NCBI RefSeq assembly: GCF_000518645.1
Contig: NZ_JADZ01000004.1
Location: forward strand, 248,001 to 312,000
Length of the DNA stretch: 64,000 nt
DNA from: Curvibacter gracilis ATCC BAA-807
GTDB taxonomy: Bacteria > Pseudomonadota > Gammaproteobacteria > Burkholderiales > Burkholderiaceae_C
Direction: 5' to 3'
The translations under genes were made by a program, and so were the position numbers. The notes below the pieces were generated by a model. It was not told where the DNA came from. It did no database searches and was given only the letters and a program-made list of their open reading frames with translations. Within the stretch, counting starts at the first letter, position 1, and every line of letters begins with the position of its first letter. This document shows, one piece after another, positions 25,419 to 35,062 of this stretch.

Positions 25419-25970
25419 CGCGGTGCTCCTCGCACTGGGCTCAACTCTGATTCGGATGGCCATGGGGTTCCGAACGCCTGGCCTCCGAAAACTTCAGATG
25501 CAAATTTGATGCCCGTCAAAACATGAAATTGGATGAATTGAACATCCGATTTCGGTGCATTCCAACCCGGGTATTCACCAATTCGAATCAGCTTTCACCG
25601 GCTGCGCACTTCTATTGGGGAGCGCCATGAGGTGCGGACTGCAACGCACCAAAGGCGTGCCTGTCCAGATCCTGCGTAACTTGTCCGTATTGCGCAAAGC
25701 CTGATGGAATAAAGCGGAACAGGCAGTCGTGAAGAAGCATTTTCCGCCAGGGGCAGTGGGCCTGGCCCCAGCGCCGCCAAGCTCATGCGCCGCCCATGCG
25801 CCGTGCAATGCGTGGCTGGGTGGGGCCGGTGTATCCGTTTAAAGAGCTCTCTTATCCAAAGATCGCACAAAGCTCAATTGCATGATTAATCATGGATTGA
25901 CGCCGCCTGTTGGGGCAACGAAAGTACGTTCATCCGGGCATCAGCCGGGAATCAACAAGCGGAAATCACC
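25419..25970. other. 552-bp divergent promoter region, araC / iorA-like
   Basis: No gene is seen in this stretch; the short open frames have no recognisable protein. It should hold the promoters of the AraC gene and of the second half of the catabolic cluster. The clearest element is the palindrome at 25881-25894. Confidence 0.5.
25881..25894. promoter_or_regulatory. 14-bp perfect palindrome CATGATTAATCATG
   Basis: A perfect 14-bp dyad 77 bp upstream of the IorA-like start, in the region between araC and iorA-like. It is a candidate operator for a dimeric regulator, most simply the MarR protein encoded at the end of the cluster. There is no direct evidence for the binder. Confidence 0.5.
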
Positions 25971-28181
25971 ATGGCGGAAAGATCATTTGTCGACGAAGTA
26001 AAGAAACTGCGCATGGGCGCTGGCGAGGTGTTCAGCGGCGAAGGCATTCTGGCCGTCACCAAGGCCTTGCTGGAATCGGGCGTGGCCTATGTCGGGGGTT
26101 ACCAGGGGTCACCCATTTCGCACCTCATGGACGTGCTGTCGGATGCCCAGGACATCCTGGCCGAGCACCACATCCGGTTCGAAAACAGCGCCAGCGAGGC
26201 CACGGCGGCCGCCATGCTGGCGGCGTCCGTCAATTACCCCCTGCGCGGTGCCATCACCTTCAAAGCCACGGTGGGCACCAATGTGGCGTCCGATGCGCTG
26301 GCCAACCTGGCCTCGGGCGGCGTCACGGGGGGCGCCCTGATCATCGTGGGCGAGGACTACGGCGAAGGCTCTTCCATCATGCAGGAGCGCAGCCATGCCT
26401 TTGCCATGAAGTCGCAGATGTGGCTGCTCGATCCGCGTCCCAACCTGCCCTGCATCGTGAAGGCGGTCAAAGATGGCTTCGACCTGTCGGAAGCCAGCAA
26501 CACGCCGGTGATGTTGCAGATGCGCATCCGATCCTGTCACCTGCACGGCCGCTTCGTGGCCTCGGACAACCGCGCCCCGGCTTTCACGGTGAAGGATGCC
26601 CTTGAGAACCCGGTGCGTGACCTGGACCGCATCGTCTTGCCGCCAGCCAGCTTTCTGCATGAGCGCGAGAAGATCCAGAAGCGCTGGCCTGCGGCCCTGA
26701 AGTTCATCCAGGAACGGGCGCTGAACGAGTTTTTCGCTGAGGACGCCAGCGACGTCGGGATCGCCTTGCAAGGGGGCAACTACAACACCGTCATACGTGT
26801 GCTGCAGAAGCTGGGCCTGGCCAATGCCTATGGCGACACCCAGGTGCCTTTGTATGTGATGAACGTCACCTACCCCCTGGTGGACGAAGAATTCGAACGC
26901 TTCTGCCAAGGCAAGCGCGCGCTGCTGGTGGTCGAGGAGGGGCAGCCCAACTTCGTGGAGCAGAACGTGGCTGCGATCCTGCGCCAGCGGGGCCTGCAGA
27001 CTGCTTTGCACGGCAAGGATGTCCTGCCCCTGGCCGGGGACTACAACAGTGCGACGGTGCTGGCCGGTGTGCGTGCCTTCCTGACGCAATACGGCGTGAT
27101 CGCGCCGGAGCCCGCCAAGCAGCCTCAGCGTCGGGTGATCCCACTGGTCGCGGAGGCTTCGCCTGGCGCCTCGGTGGTGGTCGCAGAAGGTTCTGCCGAT
27201 CTGGCGCCGCTGGAGGACATCGTCCACTCGCGCCCACCCGGCTTGTGCACGGGCTGCCCCGAGCGGCCGATCTTCACGGCGATCAAGTTGATCGAGCGCG
27301 AGTTGGGCCCGCATCATTTCAGCGCAGACATCGGCTGCCATCTGTTTTCCATCCTGCCGCCCTTCAACCTGGGCAACACCACGATGGGCTATGGCCTGGG
27401 TGCTGCCGGGGCTGCCGCACTCAATGCGGTGCCCGGCAGCGCGCCTGCAGGCAAGCGGGCCATTGCCGTGATGGGCGACGGGGGCTTCTGGCACAACGGC
27501 CTGAGCAGCGGCATTGTCAACTCGGTCTTCAACCGCAGCGACAACCTCACGCTGATCATCGACAACAACTACAGCTCGGCCACCGGGGGGCAGGACATCC
27601 CCTCCTCCAGGGCGGTGAACGCCTCACGCAGCACGGGGCACGAGATCGAGCAGGCGGTCAGAGGGGTGGGTGTCGATTGGGTGCAGACGGTCCGGCGCAC
27701 CTATGACCTCAAAGCCATGATGGGCGCCCTGCGGGAGGCCCTCACCACCCAGACGCCAGGGCCCAAGGTGCTGATCGCCCAGAGCGAATGCATGCTCAAC
27801 AAGCAGCGGCGCGAGAAAAAGCAGGTGCGCAAGGCGTTGGCGGACGGCCAACGCGTGGTGCGCGAGCGCTTCGGCGTCGATCCGGACACCTGCACAGGCG
27901 ACCACTCCTGCATTCGATTGTCGGGCTGCCCATCGCTTTCGATGCGCACCAACCCCGATCCGCTCCGATCCGATCCCGTTGCCATGGTGATCGACAGCTG
28001 CGTGGGCTGCGGCAACTGCGGCGAGGTCGCCCATGCCGCCGTGCTGTGCCCCTCTTTCTACAGGGCCCAGATCGTCAGCAACCCGACCCGCTGGGATCGC
28101 CTGCGCCAGCGCCTGCGCGGCCTGGTCATCGGCGGCTTGCAGCGCCTGGAGGCGCGTCGCCGGGAGCGGTATGCCTTCTGA
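25971..28181 (+). CDS. indolepyruvate:ferredoxin-oxidoreductase-like alpha subunit (2-oxoacid oxidoreductase)
   Basis: A 736-aa TPP- and Fe-S-dependent subunit. The N-terminal pyrimidine-binding domain starts near VAYVGGYQGSPISHLMDVLS. The TPP motif runs from VMGDGGFWHNGLSSG to LIIDNNYSS. A C-terminal ferredoxin domain has CTGDHSCIRLSGC and CVGCGNCGE. Relatives oxidatively decarboxylate aryl 2-oxoacids to acyl-CoA. In this cluster the likely 2-oxoacid is isatinate (2-aminophenylglyoxylate), giving 2-aminobenzoyl-CoA; indolepyruvate is the alternative. Its beta subunit is not adjacent: a transporter gene lies between. Confidence 0.85.
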   Translation: MAERSFVDEVKKLRMGAGEVFSGEGILAVTKALLESGVAYVGGYQGSPISHLMDVLSDAQDILAEHHIRFENSASEATAAAMLAASVNYPLRGAITFKATVGTNVASDALANLASGGVTGGALIIVGEDYGEGSSIMQERSHAFAMKSQMWLLDPRPNLPCIVKAVKDGFDLSEASNTPVMLQMRIRSCHLHGRFVASDNRAPAFTVKDALENPVRDLDRIVLPPASFLHEREKIQKRWPAALKFIQERALNEFFAEDASDVGIALQGGNYNTVIRVLQKLGLANAYGDTQVPLYVMNVTYPLVDEEFERFCQGKRALLVVEEGQPNFVEQNVAAILRQRGLQTALHGKDVLPLAGDYNSATVLAGVRAFLTQYGVIAPEPAKQPQRRVIPLVAEASPGASVVVAEGSADLAPLEDIVHSRPPGLCTGCPERPIFTAIKLIERELGPHHFSADIGCHLFSILPPFNLGNTTMGYGLGAAGAAALNAVPGSAPAGKRAIAVMGDGGFWHNGLSSGIVNSVFNRSDNLTLIIDNNYSSATGGQDIPSSRAVNASRSTGHEIEQAVRGVGVDWVQTVRRTYDLKAMMGALREALTTQTPGPKVLIAQSECMLNKQRREKKQVRKALADGQRVVRERFGVDPDTCTGDHSCIRLSGCPSLSMRTNPDPLRSDPVAMVIDSCVGCGNCGEVAHAAVLCPSFYRAQIVSNPTRWDRLRQRLRGLVIGGLQRLEARRRERYAF

Positions 28182-28226
28182 ACCCCGCCTGTTGGATCCC
28201 CTTGTTTCAAACCTGGAGCGCATGAG

Positions 28227-29537
28227 ATGGCTGTTCTGAAATCCGCCCCAACCCACGTCCAGGGGGCTGCCCCTCGGCGCGCGGTCACGCTGCGCGTTCT
28301 GGCTGTGTGTTGGCTGGCCATCCTGTTCGAGGGGTACGACGTCGGGGTCATGGGCGCCGTGCTGCCCGCGATGGCCGACGACCGCCAGTGGAACCTGAGT
28401 GCCCTGCAGCTGGGGGCCCTCAGCAGCTATGCCCTGGTCGGCATGTTGCTGGGCGCCCTGGTCGTCGGCACGCTGAGCGAGCGCCTGGGGCGCCGCCGCA
28501 TGCTCCTGGCCTGTGTGGGGCTGTTCTCCTTGTCGATGGCCGGGGCCGCCTGGGCGCCCACACCGTGTTTGTTTGCCCTGTTCCGTGGGGTCGGTGGGCT
28601 GGGGCTGGGGGGCGTGATTCCGGTCGCGGCCGCCCTGACCATCGAGTACTCGCCCGTGGAGCGGCGCAGCTTCAACTACGGGCTGATGTACTCGGGCTAT
28701 TCCTTCGGCATCTTGACTGCCGCCTTTTTGAGCATGCAGTTGCTGCAGCAGCTCGGCTGGCGTGGCGTGATCGCGGCCGGGGCCTTGCCCTTGCTGCTGC
28801 TGTGGCCCATGGCCAAGGCCTTGCCTGAATCGCTGGAGTACCTGGTCAGCAAGGGCCGACTCGCCGAGGCCCAGGCCCTGGCCGCCCGCCTGGGCGGTGT
28901 CGGACTGCCGCGGCTTCAGCCCACGCAGGACTGCGGCCGAGGCGCCTGGCGCGAACTGCTCGGCGAGGTGTTTGCCCGTCGACATCTGCGGGCCACGATC
29001 TGCTTCTGGTCCGCCCTGTTCTGCGGTCTTTTGCTGATCTATGGGCTCAATACCTGGCTGCCCTCGATCATGCACAAAAGCGGGTACGACATCGGGTCCA
29101 GTCTGCTGTTCCTGATCGTCTTCAGTCTGGCCTCGGCCATCGGGGGCTTGTTCATCGGCCGCCTGGCCGATCGCCTGGGCGTGCGGGGAACGGTCAGCTT
29201 TTTCTACCTGCTGGGCGCCGCGTCCATCGCGGCCCTGATGTCGCCGCACTCCCTGTGGGTGAACTATGCCCTGGTCGCCTTGGCCGGGCTGGGCAGCATC
29301 TCGGCCTCCCTGATCCTGACGGGCCACCTGGCCAGCTATTACCCCGCCACGGTCCGGGCCGCGGCCACGGGATGGGGCTTGTCCTTCTCGCGGCTGGGTG
29401 CCGTGAGTGGCCCCCTGTTGGGTGGCTTCGTGGCCGGTGCCGGCTGGAGTCCGAGCGCCAACTTCGTCACCTTCGCACTGGTCGGCGTCCTGGCTGCCCT
29501 GGCCGTGCTTCTGCTGCCGAAGCAGCAGGCCGCTTGA
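28227..29537 (+). CDS. MFS transporter, aromatic acid:H+ symporter (AAHS) type
   Basis: A 436-aa, 12-helix transporter. The first helix carries LFEGYDVGVMGAVLP, matching the DGYD element of the AAHS family, and the helix 2-3 loop reads GTLSERLGRRRMLL. PESLEYLVSKGR after helix 6 is also typical of PcaK/BenK-like carriers. It sits between the two oxidoreductase subunit genes and probably imports an aromatic acid or pathway substrate such as isatinate or anthranilate. Confidence 0.85.
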   Translation: MAVLKSAPTHVQGAAPRRAVTLRVLAVCWLAILFEGYDVGVMGAVLPAMADDRQWNLSALQLGALSSYALVGMLLGALVVGTLSERLGRRRMLLACVGLFSLSMAGAAWAPTPCLFALFRGVGGLGLGGVIPVAAALTIEYSPVERRSFNYGLMYSGYSFGILTAAFLSMQLLQQLGWRGVIAAGALPLLLLWPMAKALPESLEYLVSKGRLAEAQALAARLGGVGLPRLQPTQDCGRGAWRELLGEVFARRHLRATICFWSALFCGLLLIYGLNTWLPSIMHKSGYDIGSSLLFLIVFSLASAIGGLFIGRLADRLGVRGTVSFFYLLGAASIAALMSPHSLWVNYALVALAGLGSISASLILTGHLASYYPATVRAAATGWGLSFSRLGAVSGPLLGGFVAGAGWSPSANFVTFALVGVLAALAVLLLPKQQAA

Positions 29538-29577
29538 GCGGCGGGCCTTTTTCTCTCTTGTCTATTGGAGTCCTCTG

Positions 29578-31095
29578 ATGTCTCTTGAACCGATCAAGAT
29601 CGCCATTCTTGCCATGGGCGGCGAGGGTGGCGGCGTGCTGGCCGACTGGATCGTCGACCTTGGCGAAGCCAACGGCTATTTCGCCCAGACCACCTCGGTG
29701 GCCGGCGTGGCCCAGCGCACCGGCGCGACCATTTACTACGTTGAATTGTTCCCGGGCGCCGACGCCCCGGCGGCCCGGTTGCCGGTGCTGGCGCAGGCGC
29801 CCATGCCCGGCGATGTGGACATCGTGATGGCTTCGGAGCTCATGGAGGCGGGGCGTGCCGTGCAGCGGGGCTTTGTGACGCCCGATCGCAGCACGCTGAT
29901 CACCTCGACCCATCGGGTCTATTCCATGGCCGAAAAGATGGCCATGGGCGATGGACGCGTGGACGGGGATGCGCTGTTGGCGCAATCGCGCAAGGCTGCG
30001 CGCGCCTTCGTTGCCTTCGACATGGCGGCCGTGGCCGAGCGCACGGGCAGTGTGATCAGCGCCGTGTTGTTCGGCGCCTTGTGTGGCTCTGAAGCATTGC
30101 CCTTCAACCGACAGCAGTTCGAGAAGACCATCGAGCGTGGCGGTGTCGGCGTCAAGCCCAGTCTGAAGGCGTTTGCCGCGGGCTGGGAGCGGGCCCGGGC
30201 ATCGGCTCCGGAGCAGCTTGCCGACGACAGGCCCCAACTCAGGCCGGCCCAGGGTGTGCAGGTCCAACAGGCTGAGCTGAAGCCTTTGGTGGCGCGCGTT
30301 CAGCGCTACCCGGCCACCGTGGCCAACACTGCGCTCGAAGGCCTGAGGCGCCTCATCGATTACCAGGACGTGGCCTATGGAGCACTCTATCTCGATCGCC
30401 TGGAGGCGTTGGCGAAGGTGCACGGGGTCGATGAGCTGCTGCTGGCCGAGACGGCAAAGCACCTGGCCTTGTGGATGTCCTATGAGGATGTGATCCGCGT
30501 GGCCGATCTCAAGACCCGTGGCAGCCGTTTCGAGCGGGTCAGTGACGAAGTGCATGCCAAGGCCGATCAGGTCCTGGAAATCCAGGAGTTCATGCACCCG
30601 CGCCTGGAGGAGATCTGCGAAACCCTGCCCGCCGCACTCGGTCGGTGGCTGGCCCGACCCCACGCCGTGCACCGTCTGGTGGCGCGCTTCACGCGGGAGG
30701 GCCGCATCGTGCGGACCAGCTCGCTGGGCGGCTTCCTGACCCTGTACCTGCTGGCGCGCTGGCGCAGCGGCCGGCGCACGACGCTGCGCTTCCAGCTGGA
30801 GAACCAGCGCATCGAGGCCTGGCTGCAGCGCATCCGCGGGCTGGTCGCCATCGACCCCGCACTGGCCCTGGAGGCCGCCCGCTGCCAGCGCCTGGTCAAG
30901 GGCTACAGCGACACCCATGCGCGGGGCCTGCGCAACTACGAAACCCTCATGGCGGTGGTGGACCGCCATGGCCCGTCGCTGGCGCCATCGATCCTGCGTG
31001 AACTGCGCGAGGCGGCCCTGGCCGACGAGCACGGCCGGCAGTTGCGCGAACGACTGGCCCGCCATGACCTCAACCTGGAAGGAGCTTTTGCATGA
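29578..31095 (+). CDS. indolepyruvate-oxidoreductase-like beta subunit
   Basis: A 505-aa partner of the alpha subunit. The N-terminal 2-oxoacid:acceptor oxidoreductase gamma-type domain begins IAILAMGGEGGGVLADWIV and includes TSVAGVAQRTGATIYY. A long C-terminal helical domain follows, as in aerobic IorB proteins. The ATG at 29578 follows GGAG. It overlaps the thioesterase start by 4 bp. Together with the gene at 25971 it would form a CoA-dependent aryl-2-oxoacid oxidoreductase whose electrons pass to ferredoxin or another acceptor. Confidence 0.85.
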   Translation: MSLEPIKIAILAMGGEGGGVLADWIVDLGEANGYFAQTTSVAGVAQRTGATIYYVELFPGADAPAARLPVLAQAPMPGDVDIVMASELMEAGRAVQRGFVTPDRSTLITSTHRVYSMAEKMAMGDGRVDGDALLAQSRKAARAFVAFDMAAVAERTGSVISAVLFGALCGSEALPFNRQQFEKTIERGGVGVKPSLKAFAAGWERARASAPEQLADDRPQLRPAQGVQVQQAELKPLVARVQRYPATVANTALEGLRRLIDYQDVAYGALYLDRLEALAKVHGVDELLLAETAKHLALWMSYEDVIRVADLKTRGSRFERVSDEVHAKADQVLEIQEFMHPRLEEICETLPAALGRWLARPHAVHRLVARFTREGRIVRTSSLGGFLTLYLLARWRSGRRTTLRFQLENQRIEAWLQRIRGLVAIDPALALEAARCQRLVKGYSDTHARGLRNYETLMAVVDRHGPSLAPSILRELREAALADEHGRQLRERLARHDLNLEGAFA

Positions 31096-31517
31096 ACCCC
31101 CGTCATTTCAGTCGTTCGCATCGCATCCGCTTTTCGGAGTGCGACCCGGCCGGCATCGTTTTCTACCCCCAGTACTTCGTGATGTTCAACGACCTTCTGG
31201 AGGCCTGGGTGGATCAGCTGCTGCCCGAGCTGGGCTTTGCCGGCTACATCGGGACCCTGCGCCAAGGCCTGCCCACCGTTCGCCTGGAGGCCGACTTCCG
31301 AGCCATCAGCCGAATGGGCGACGCCGTCACGCTCAGCCTCGATCTGGAGCGCCTGGGCGACAAGTCGCTCACCCTGGCTTTGGCGTGCACGGGCACCGAG
31401 GGCGACTTGCGCATGCAGGTGCGTCAGGTGCTGGTCACGACTTCGCTGGTCACGCACCAGGCCATCCCGATCCCGGACATGTTGCGCCGGGCACTGACCT
31501 CTGAGAACACCAACTGA
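31092..31517 (+). CDS. 4-hydroxybenzoyl-CoA-thioesterase-like hotdog thioesterase
   Basis: A 141-aa hotdog-fold acyl-CoA thioesterase. [17 protein letters not shown] is the family signature, carrying the catalytic aspartate. It is translationally coupled to the beta-subunit gene and precedes the CoA-ester hydroxylase. The likely task is hydrolysis of the hydroxylated aryl-CoA (5-hydroxy-2-aminobenzoyl-CoA, or gentisyl-CoA) to the free acid before ring cleavage. Confidence 0.85.
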   Translation: MNPRHFSRSHRIRFSECDPAGIVFYPQYFVMFNDLLEAWVDQLLPELGFAGYIGTLRQGLPTVRLEADFRAISRMGDAVTLSLDLERLGDKSLTLALACTGTEGDLRMQVRQVLVTTSLVTHQAIPIPDMLRRALTSENTN

Positions 31518-31531
31518 GCAAGGAAGACACC

Positions 31532-33859
31532 ATGAAAATCGTCTGTATCGGCGGCGGGCCCGCGGGCCTCTATTTCGGGCTGCTGATGAAACTGCAGGAC
31601 CCCACCCACGAGGTGCTCGTGATCGAGCGCAATCGCCCCTATGACACCTTCGGCTGGGGCGTCGTCTTCTCGGATGCGACCTTGGACAACCTGCGCCGGG
31701 CCGACCCCGTGTCTGCGGAGCAGATCGCGGTCGAGTTCAGCCGCTGGGATGACGTGGACGTCCATTTCAAGGAGCGCTGCATCCGCAGCGGTGGCCATGG
31801 CTTCATCGGCATCGGCCGCAAGAAGCTGCTGAACATCCTGCAGGCCCGCTGTGAGGCCGTGGGTGTGCAACTGGTGTTCGAGACCCAGGTTCAGGACGAC
31901 CAGGCGCTGGCCCGGCAACACGGTGCCGATCTGGTGATTGCCTCCGACGGGATCAACAGCGCGGTTCGCACACGGTATGCCGACACCTTCAAGCCGGACA
32001 TCGACGAGCGCAACTGCCGCTTCGTCTGGCTCGGCACGCGCAAGGTGTTTGATGCCTTCACCTTCATTTTCGTGCCCACCGAGCATGGCTGGTTTCAGGC
32101 CCACGCCTATCGCTTCGAAGACGGCCTGTCCACCTTCATCGTGGAGACCACCCAAGCCACCTGGAAGGCTGCGGGCATCGATCAGATGTCGCAAGAAGAC
32201 GGCATCGCCTACTGCGAGAAGCTGTTTGCCCCCTGGCTGGATGGCCAAGCCCTGATGGCCAATGCATCACATCTGCGCGGCTCGGCGATCTGGATCCGGT
32301 TCCCCCGCGTGATCTGCAAGCACTGGGTGAAGTGGACTGAGCCCGAGGGTCTGCAAGGGCGGCAGGTGCCTGTGGTCCTGATGGGGGACGCGGCGCACAC
32401 GGCCCATTTCTCGATCGGATCAGGCACCAAGCTGGCACTGGAGGACGCCATCGAGCTGGCCGACACCTTGCGTCAGGGGGGCGAGCTGCGCGAACGCCTG
32501 AACCACTATGAAGCGGTGCGCGGTGTCGAGGTGCTGAAGATCCAGAACGCGGCCCGCAATTCGACGGAGTGGTTCGAGAACGTGGCCCGCTACGCCGACA
32601 TGGCGCCCGAGCAGTTCACCTACTCACTGCTGACCCGTTCGCAACGCATCTCGCACGAGAACCTGCGCCTGCGCGATCCGCAATGGCTCGATGCCTATGA
32701 ACGTTGGCTGGCAGAGCGCTCTGGCGTGCCCGCACCGGAGGCGGCAGCGCCGCGGCCGCCCCTGCTCACCCCGTTCTCCTTGCGGGGGCTCACGCTGCCC
32801 AATCGGGTGGTGGTGTCGCCCACGCTCCTGTATTCGGCGCAGGACGGCCTGCCCGGCCCCTTCCATCTCGTGCACCTGGGCAGCCGCGCACTGGGCGGGG
32901 CGGGCCTGGTCATGGCTGAAGCCACGGCGGTGCTGCCGGAAGGCCGCATGACCCCGGGTGACACCGGGCTCTGGAACGACGAGCAGACCGCGGCCTGGAA
33001 GCAGATCACGGACTTTGTGCATGCCCAAAGCACGGCCAGGATCGGCCTGCAGCTCAGCCATGCCGGGCGTCGCGGCTCGACCCAGCTGGGCTGGGAGCAG
33101 GCGGATCACCCCTTGCCCGCAGGCAATTGGCCCCTGGTATCGGCCAGTGCCGTGCCTTATCTGGAGGGCGTTTCGCAAGTGCCCCAAGCGCTTTCTGAAG
33201 CTCAGCTTCAGGCGCTTTGCCAGGCCTTCGTGGCGGCGACGCGGCGTGCCGCCGAGGCTGGTTTCGATTGGCTGGAGCTGCAGGCCGGTCATGGCTTTTT
33301 GTTGTCGTCCTTCATTTCACCTTTGACCAACCGGCGCACCGATGCCTATGGCGGATCGCTGGAGGGGCGGCTCAAGTTCCCGCTGCAGGTGTTGGCGGCG
33401 GTGCGCGAAGTCTGGCCCCAGCACCTGCCCTTGTCCGTGCGCATCTCGGCCACCGATTGGGTGCAGGGCGGCACCACGGTGGATGAGGCGGTCGAAATCG
33501 CCCGTCGCCTCCGGGAGGCTGGGGCCGACCTGGTGGACGTGTCCTCCGGCGAGGTGTCTGCCGATCAGAAGCCGGTCTACGGCCGCATGTTCCAGACCCC
33601 GTTTGCCGATCGCGTCCGCAACGAGGCCCGGGTGCCCACCATGGCCGTCGGGGCCATCACCGAGGCCGACCAGATCAACAGCATCGTGGCCTCGGGGCGG
33701 GCCGACCTCTGCGCCCTGTCGCGCCCTCATCTGGCCGACGCCGCCTGGCTGCAGCACGAATGCGCTCGCCAGGGCTGGCCGGATGTGGACTGGCCGCGCG
33801 CCTACCAGTGGGGCCGTGATCAGCTCGAGCGCGCCTCAGCCCCTCGCAACCGTGTTTGA
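31532..33859 (+). CDS. aryl-CoA monooxygenase/OYE-type reductase fusion (2-aminobenzoyl-CoA or salicylyl-CoA 5-hydroxylase type)
   Basis: A 775-aa bifunctional flavoprotein. Residues 1-~400 are a single-component FAD monooxygenase: [20 protein letters not shown] at the start, [15 protein letters not shown] (DG motif) and [19 protein letters not shown]. Residues ~410-765 are an Old-Yellow-Enzyme domain with [23 protein letters not shown] and [12 protein letters not shown]. This exact fusion is known for 2-aminobenzoyl-CoA monooxygenase/reductase and is annotated as salicylyl-CoA 5-hydroxylase/oxidoreductase elsewhere. The isatinate-type genes upstream favour 2-aminobenzoyl-CoA here. Which product the OYE half would give is uncertain. 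Confidence 0.82.
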   Translation: MKIVCIGGGPAGLYFGLLMKLQDPTHEVLVIERNRPYDTFGWGVVFSDATLDNLRRADPVSAEQIAVEFSRWDDVDVHFKERCIRSGGHGFIGIGRKKLLNILQARCEAVGVQLVFETQVQDDQALARQHGADLVIASDGINSAVRTRYADTFKPDIDERNCRFVWLGTRKVFDAFTFIFVPTEHGWFQAHAYRFEDGLSTFIVETTQATWKAAGIDQMSQEDGIAYCEKLFAPWLDGQALMANASHLRGSAIWIRFPRVICKHWVKWTEPEGLQGRQVPVVLMGDAAHTAHFSIGSGTKLALEDAIELADTLRQGGELRERLNHYEAVRGVEVLKIQNAARNSTEWFENVARYADMAPEQFTYSLLTRSQRISHENLRLRDPQWLDAYERWLAERSGVPAPEAAAPRPPLLTPFSLRGLTLPNRVVVSPTLLYSAQDGLPGPFHLVHLGSRALGGAGLVMAEATAVLPEGRMTPGDTGLWNDEQTAAWKQITDFVHAQSTARIGLQLSHAGRRGSTQLGWEQADHPLPAGNWPLVSASAVPYLEGVSQVPQALSEAQLQALCQAFVAATRRAAEAGFDWLELQAGHGFLLSSFISPLTNRRTDAYGGSLEGRLKFPLQVLAAVREVWPQHLPLSVRISATDWVQGGTTVDEAVEIARRLREAGADLVDVSSGEVSADQKPVYGRMFQTPFADRVRNEARVPTMAVGAITEADQINSIVASGRADLCALSRPHLADAAWLQHECARQGWPDVDWPRAYQWGRDQLERASAPRNRV

Positions 33860-33876
33860 ACCAGCAGGAGACCCCC

Positions 33877-35010
33877 ATGGCCAATGCCAGCTATGACCAA
33901 TTCCGCGAAAGCATCGCGGGCCGCGCGGATGTGGAGGACACACCCGAACTCGTGCGTTACTACCAGGACCTGGAGCGGCTTCAGACCGGCGCCCTCTGGA
34001 CCGTGGCCAACAAGATCGAGCCTTGGCAGCCTCAATCCGCCTCGGTGCCCGTGCTCTGGCGCTACCGCGACCTGCGTGAGCATGTCCTGCGCTCAGTTGA
34101 TCTGGTGACCCCCGAGAAGGCCGGGCGGCGAGTGATCTACCTCAACAACCCGGGGCGCACGGATGTGTCGGCCGCGGTGGGCTGGCTCTACTCCGGCTTG
34201 CAGGTCATGCATGCGGGTGAGGCGGCCTCGGCCCACGCCCACTCCTCGTCGGCGCTGCGCTTCATCATGGAAGGGCGGGGCGCCTACACCATCGTCGATG
34301 GTCACAAGATGACCCTGGGCGCGAACGACTTTGTGCTCACCCCCAATGGGACCTGGCACGAACATGGGGTCGAGCAGGGTGGTGCGACCTGCATCTGGCA
34401 GGACGGGCTGGACATTCCTCTGGTCAATGCCCTGGAAGCCGGCTTCTATGCGGTGCACCCGGACCTGCGTCAGGCGGTCGGCCATCCGGTCGACGACTCG
34501 GTGGGCATCTGGGGTGCCCCGGCGCTGCGCCCTCAGAACACGGGCTGGAACAAGCCGTATTCACCGCTTTTCAAGTACCAGTGGGAGCCCACCTACGAGG
34601 CCCTGTGCCGCTTTGCCCGGTCGGCTGCCGGCAGTCCGTTCGACGGGCACCTGATGCACTACACCAACCCGGTCTCGGGGGGCCATGTGATGGCCACCAT
34701 CGGCGCCAGCATGCAGCGGCTGGAGCCCGGCTTCGTGGGCCAGGCGCACCGCCACACCGGCAGCTTTCTCTACCAGGTGGCCAAAGGCCAGGGCCACTCG
34801 ATCATCAATGGCCAGCGCTTCGACTGGCAGGAGCGCGACATCTTCTGCGTGCCGTCCTGGGCTTGGCATGAGCACGTCAATGCCAGCAGCAGCGAAGACG
34901 CCTGCCTGTTCTGCTTCAGCGACCTGCCTGTGATGGAGAAGCTCGGACTCTATCGCGAAGAAGCCTTCGGCGAACCCGGCGGACGCCAGCCCGTCATCCA
35001 CCCGACCTGA
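33877..35010 (+). CDS. gentisate 1,2-dioxygenase-type cupin ring-cleavage enzyme
   Basis: A 377-aa double-cupin Fe(II) dioxygenase. The first cupin has AHAHSSSALRFIMEGRGAYT and NGTWHEHG, giving the metal histidines; the second keeps HRHTGSFLYQVAKGQGHSII and WHEHVN. The family opens gentisate or analogues between C1 and C2. With a 2-amino group in place of the hydroxyl the product would be the amide maleamylpyruvate, which would explain the amidase-like gene downstream. Gentisate itself cannot be excluded as substrate. Start at 33877 after CAGGAG. Confidence 0.85.
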   Translation: MANASYDQFRESIAGRADVEDTPELVRYYQDLERLQTGALWTVANKIEPWQPQSASVPVLWRYRDLREHVLRSVDLVTPEKAGRRVIYLNNPGRTDVSAAVGWLYSGLQVMHAGEAASAHAHSSSALRFIMEGRGAYTIVDGHKMTLGANDFVLTPNGTWHEHGVEQGGATCIWQDGLDIPLVNALEAGFYAVHPDLRQAVGHPVDDSVGIWGAPALRPQNTGWNKPYSPLFKYQWEPTYEALCRFARSAAGSPFDGHLMHYTNPVSGGHVMATIGASMQRLEPGFVGQAHRHTGSFLYQVAKGQGHSIINGQRFDWQERDIFCVPSWAWHEHVNASSSEDACLFCFSDLPVMEKLGLYREEAFGEPGGRQPVIHPT

Positions 35011-35062
35011 ACCCGATCGGATCGCCCCCCCTCGAAAACCCCCTTTACGGAGAACCCTTGTC

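Noticed and set aside
25575-25870. Small minus-strand open frames in the araC/iorA-like promoter region
   Set aside because: Neither of the two overlapping frames has a ribosome-binding site or a recognisable protein; the stretch reads better as a regulatory region.
27624-29327. Long minus-strand open frame over the AAHS transporter
   Set aside because: It lacks any motif, is Gln/Gly-rich, and overlaps well-supported genes on the plus strand.
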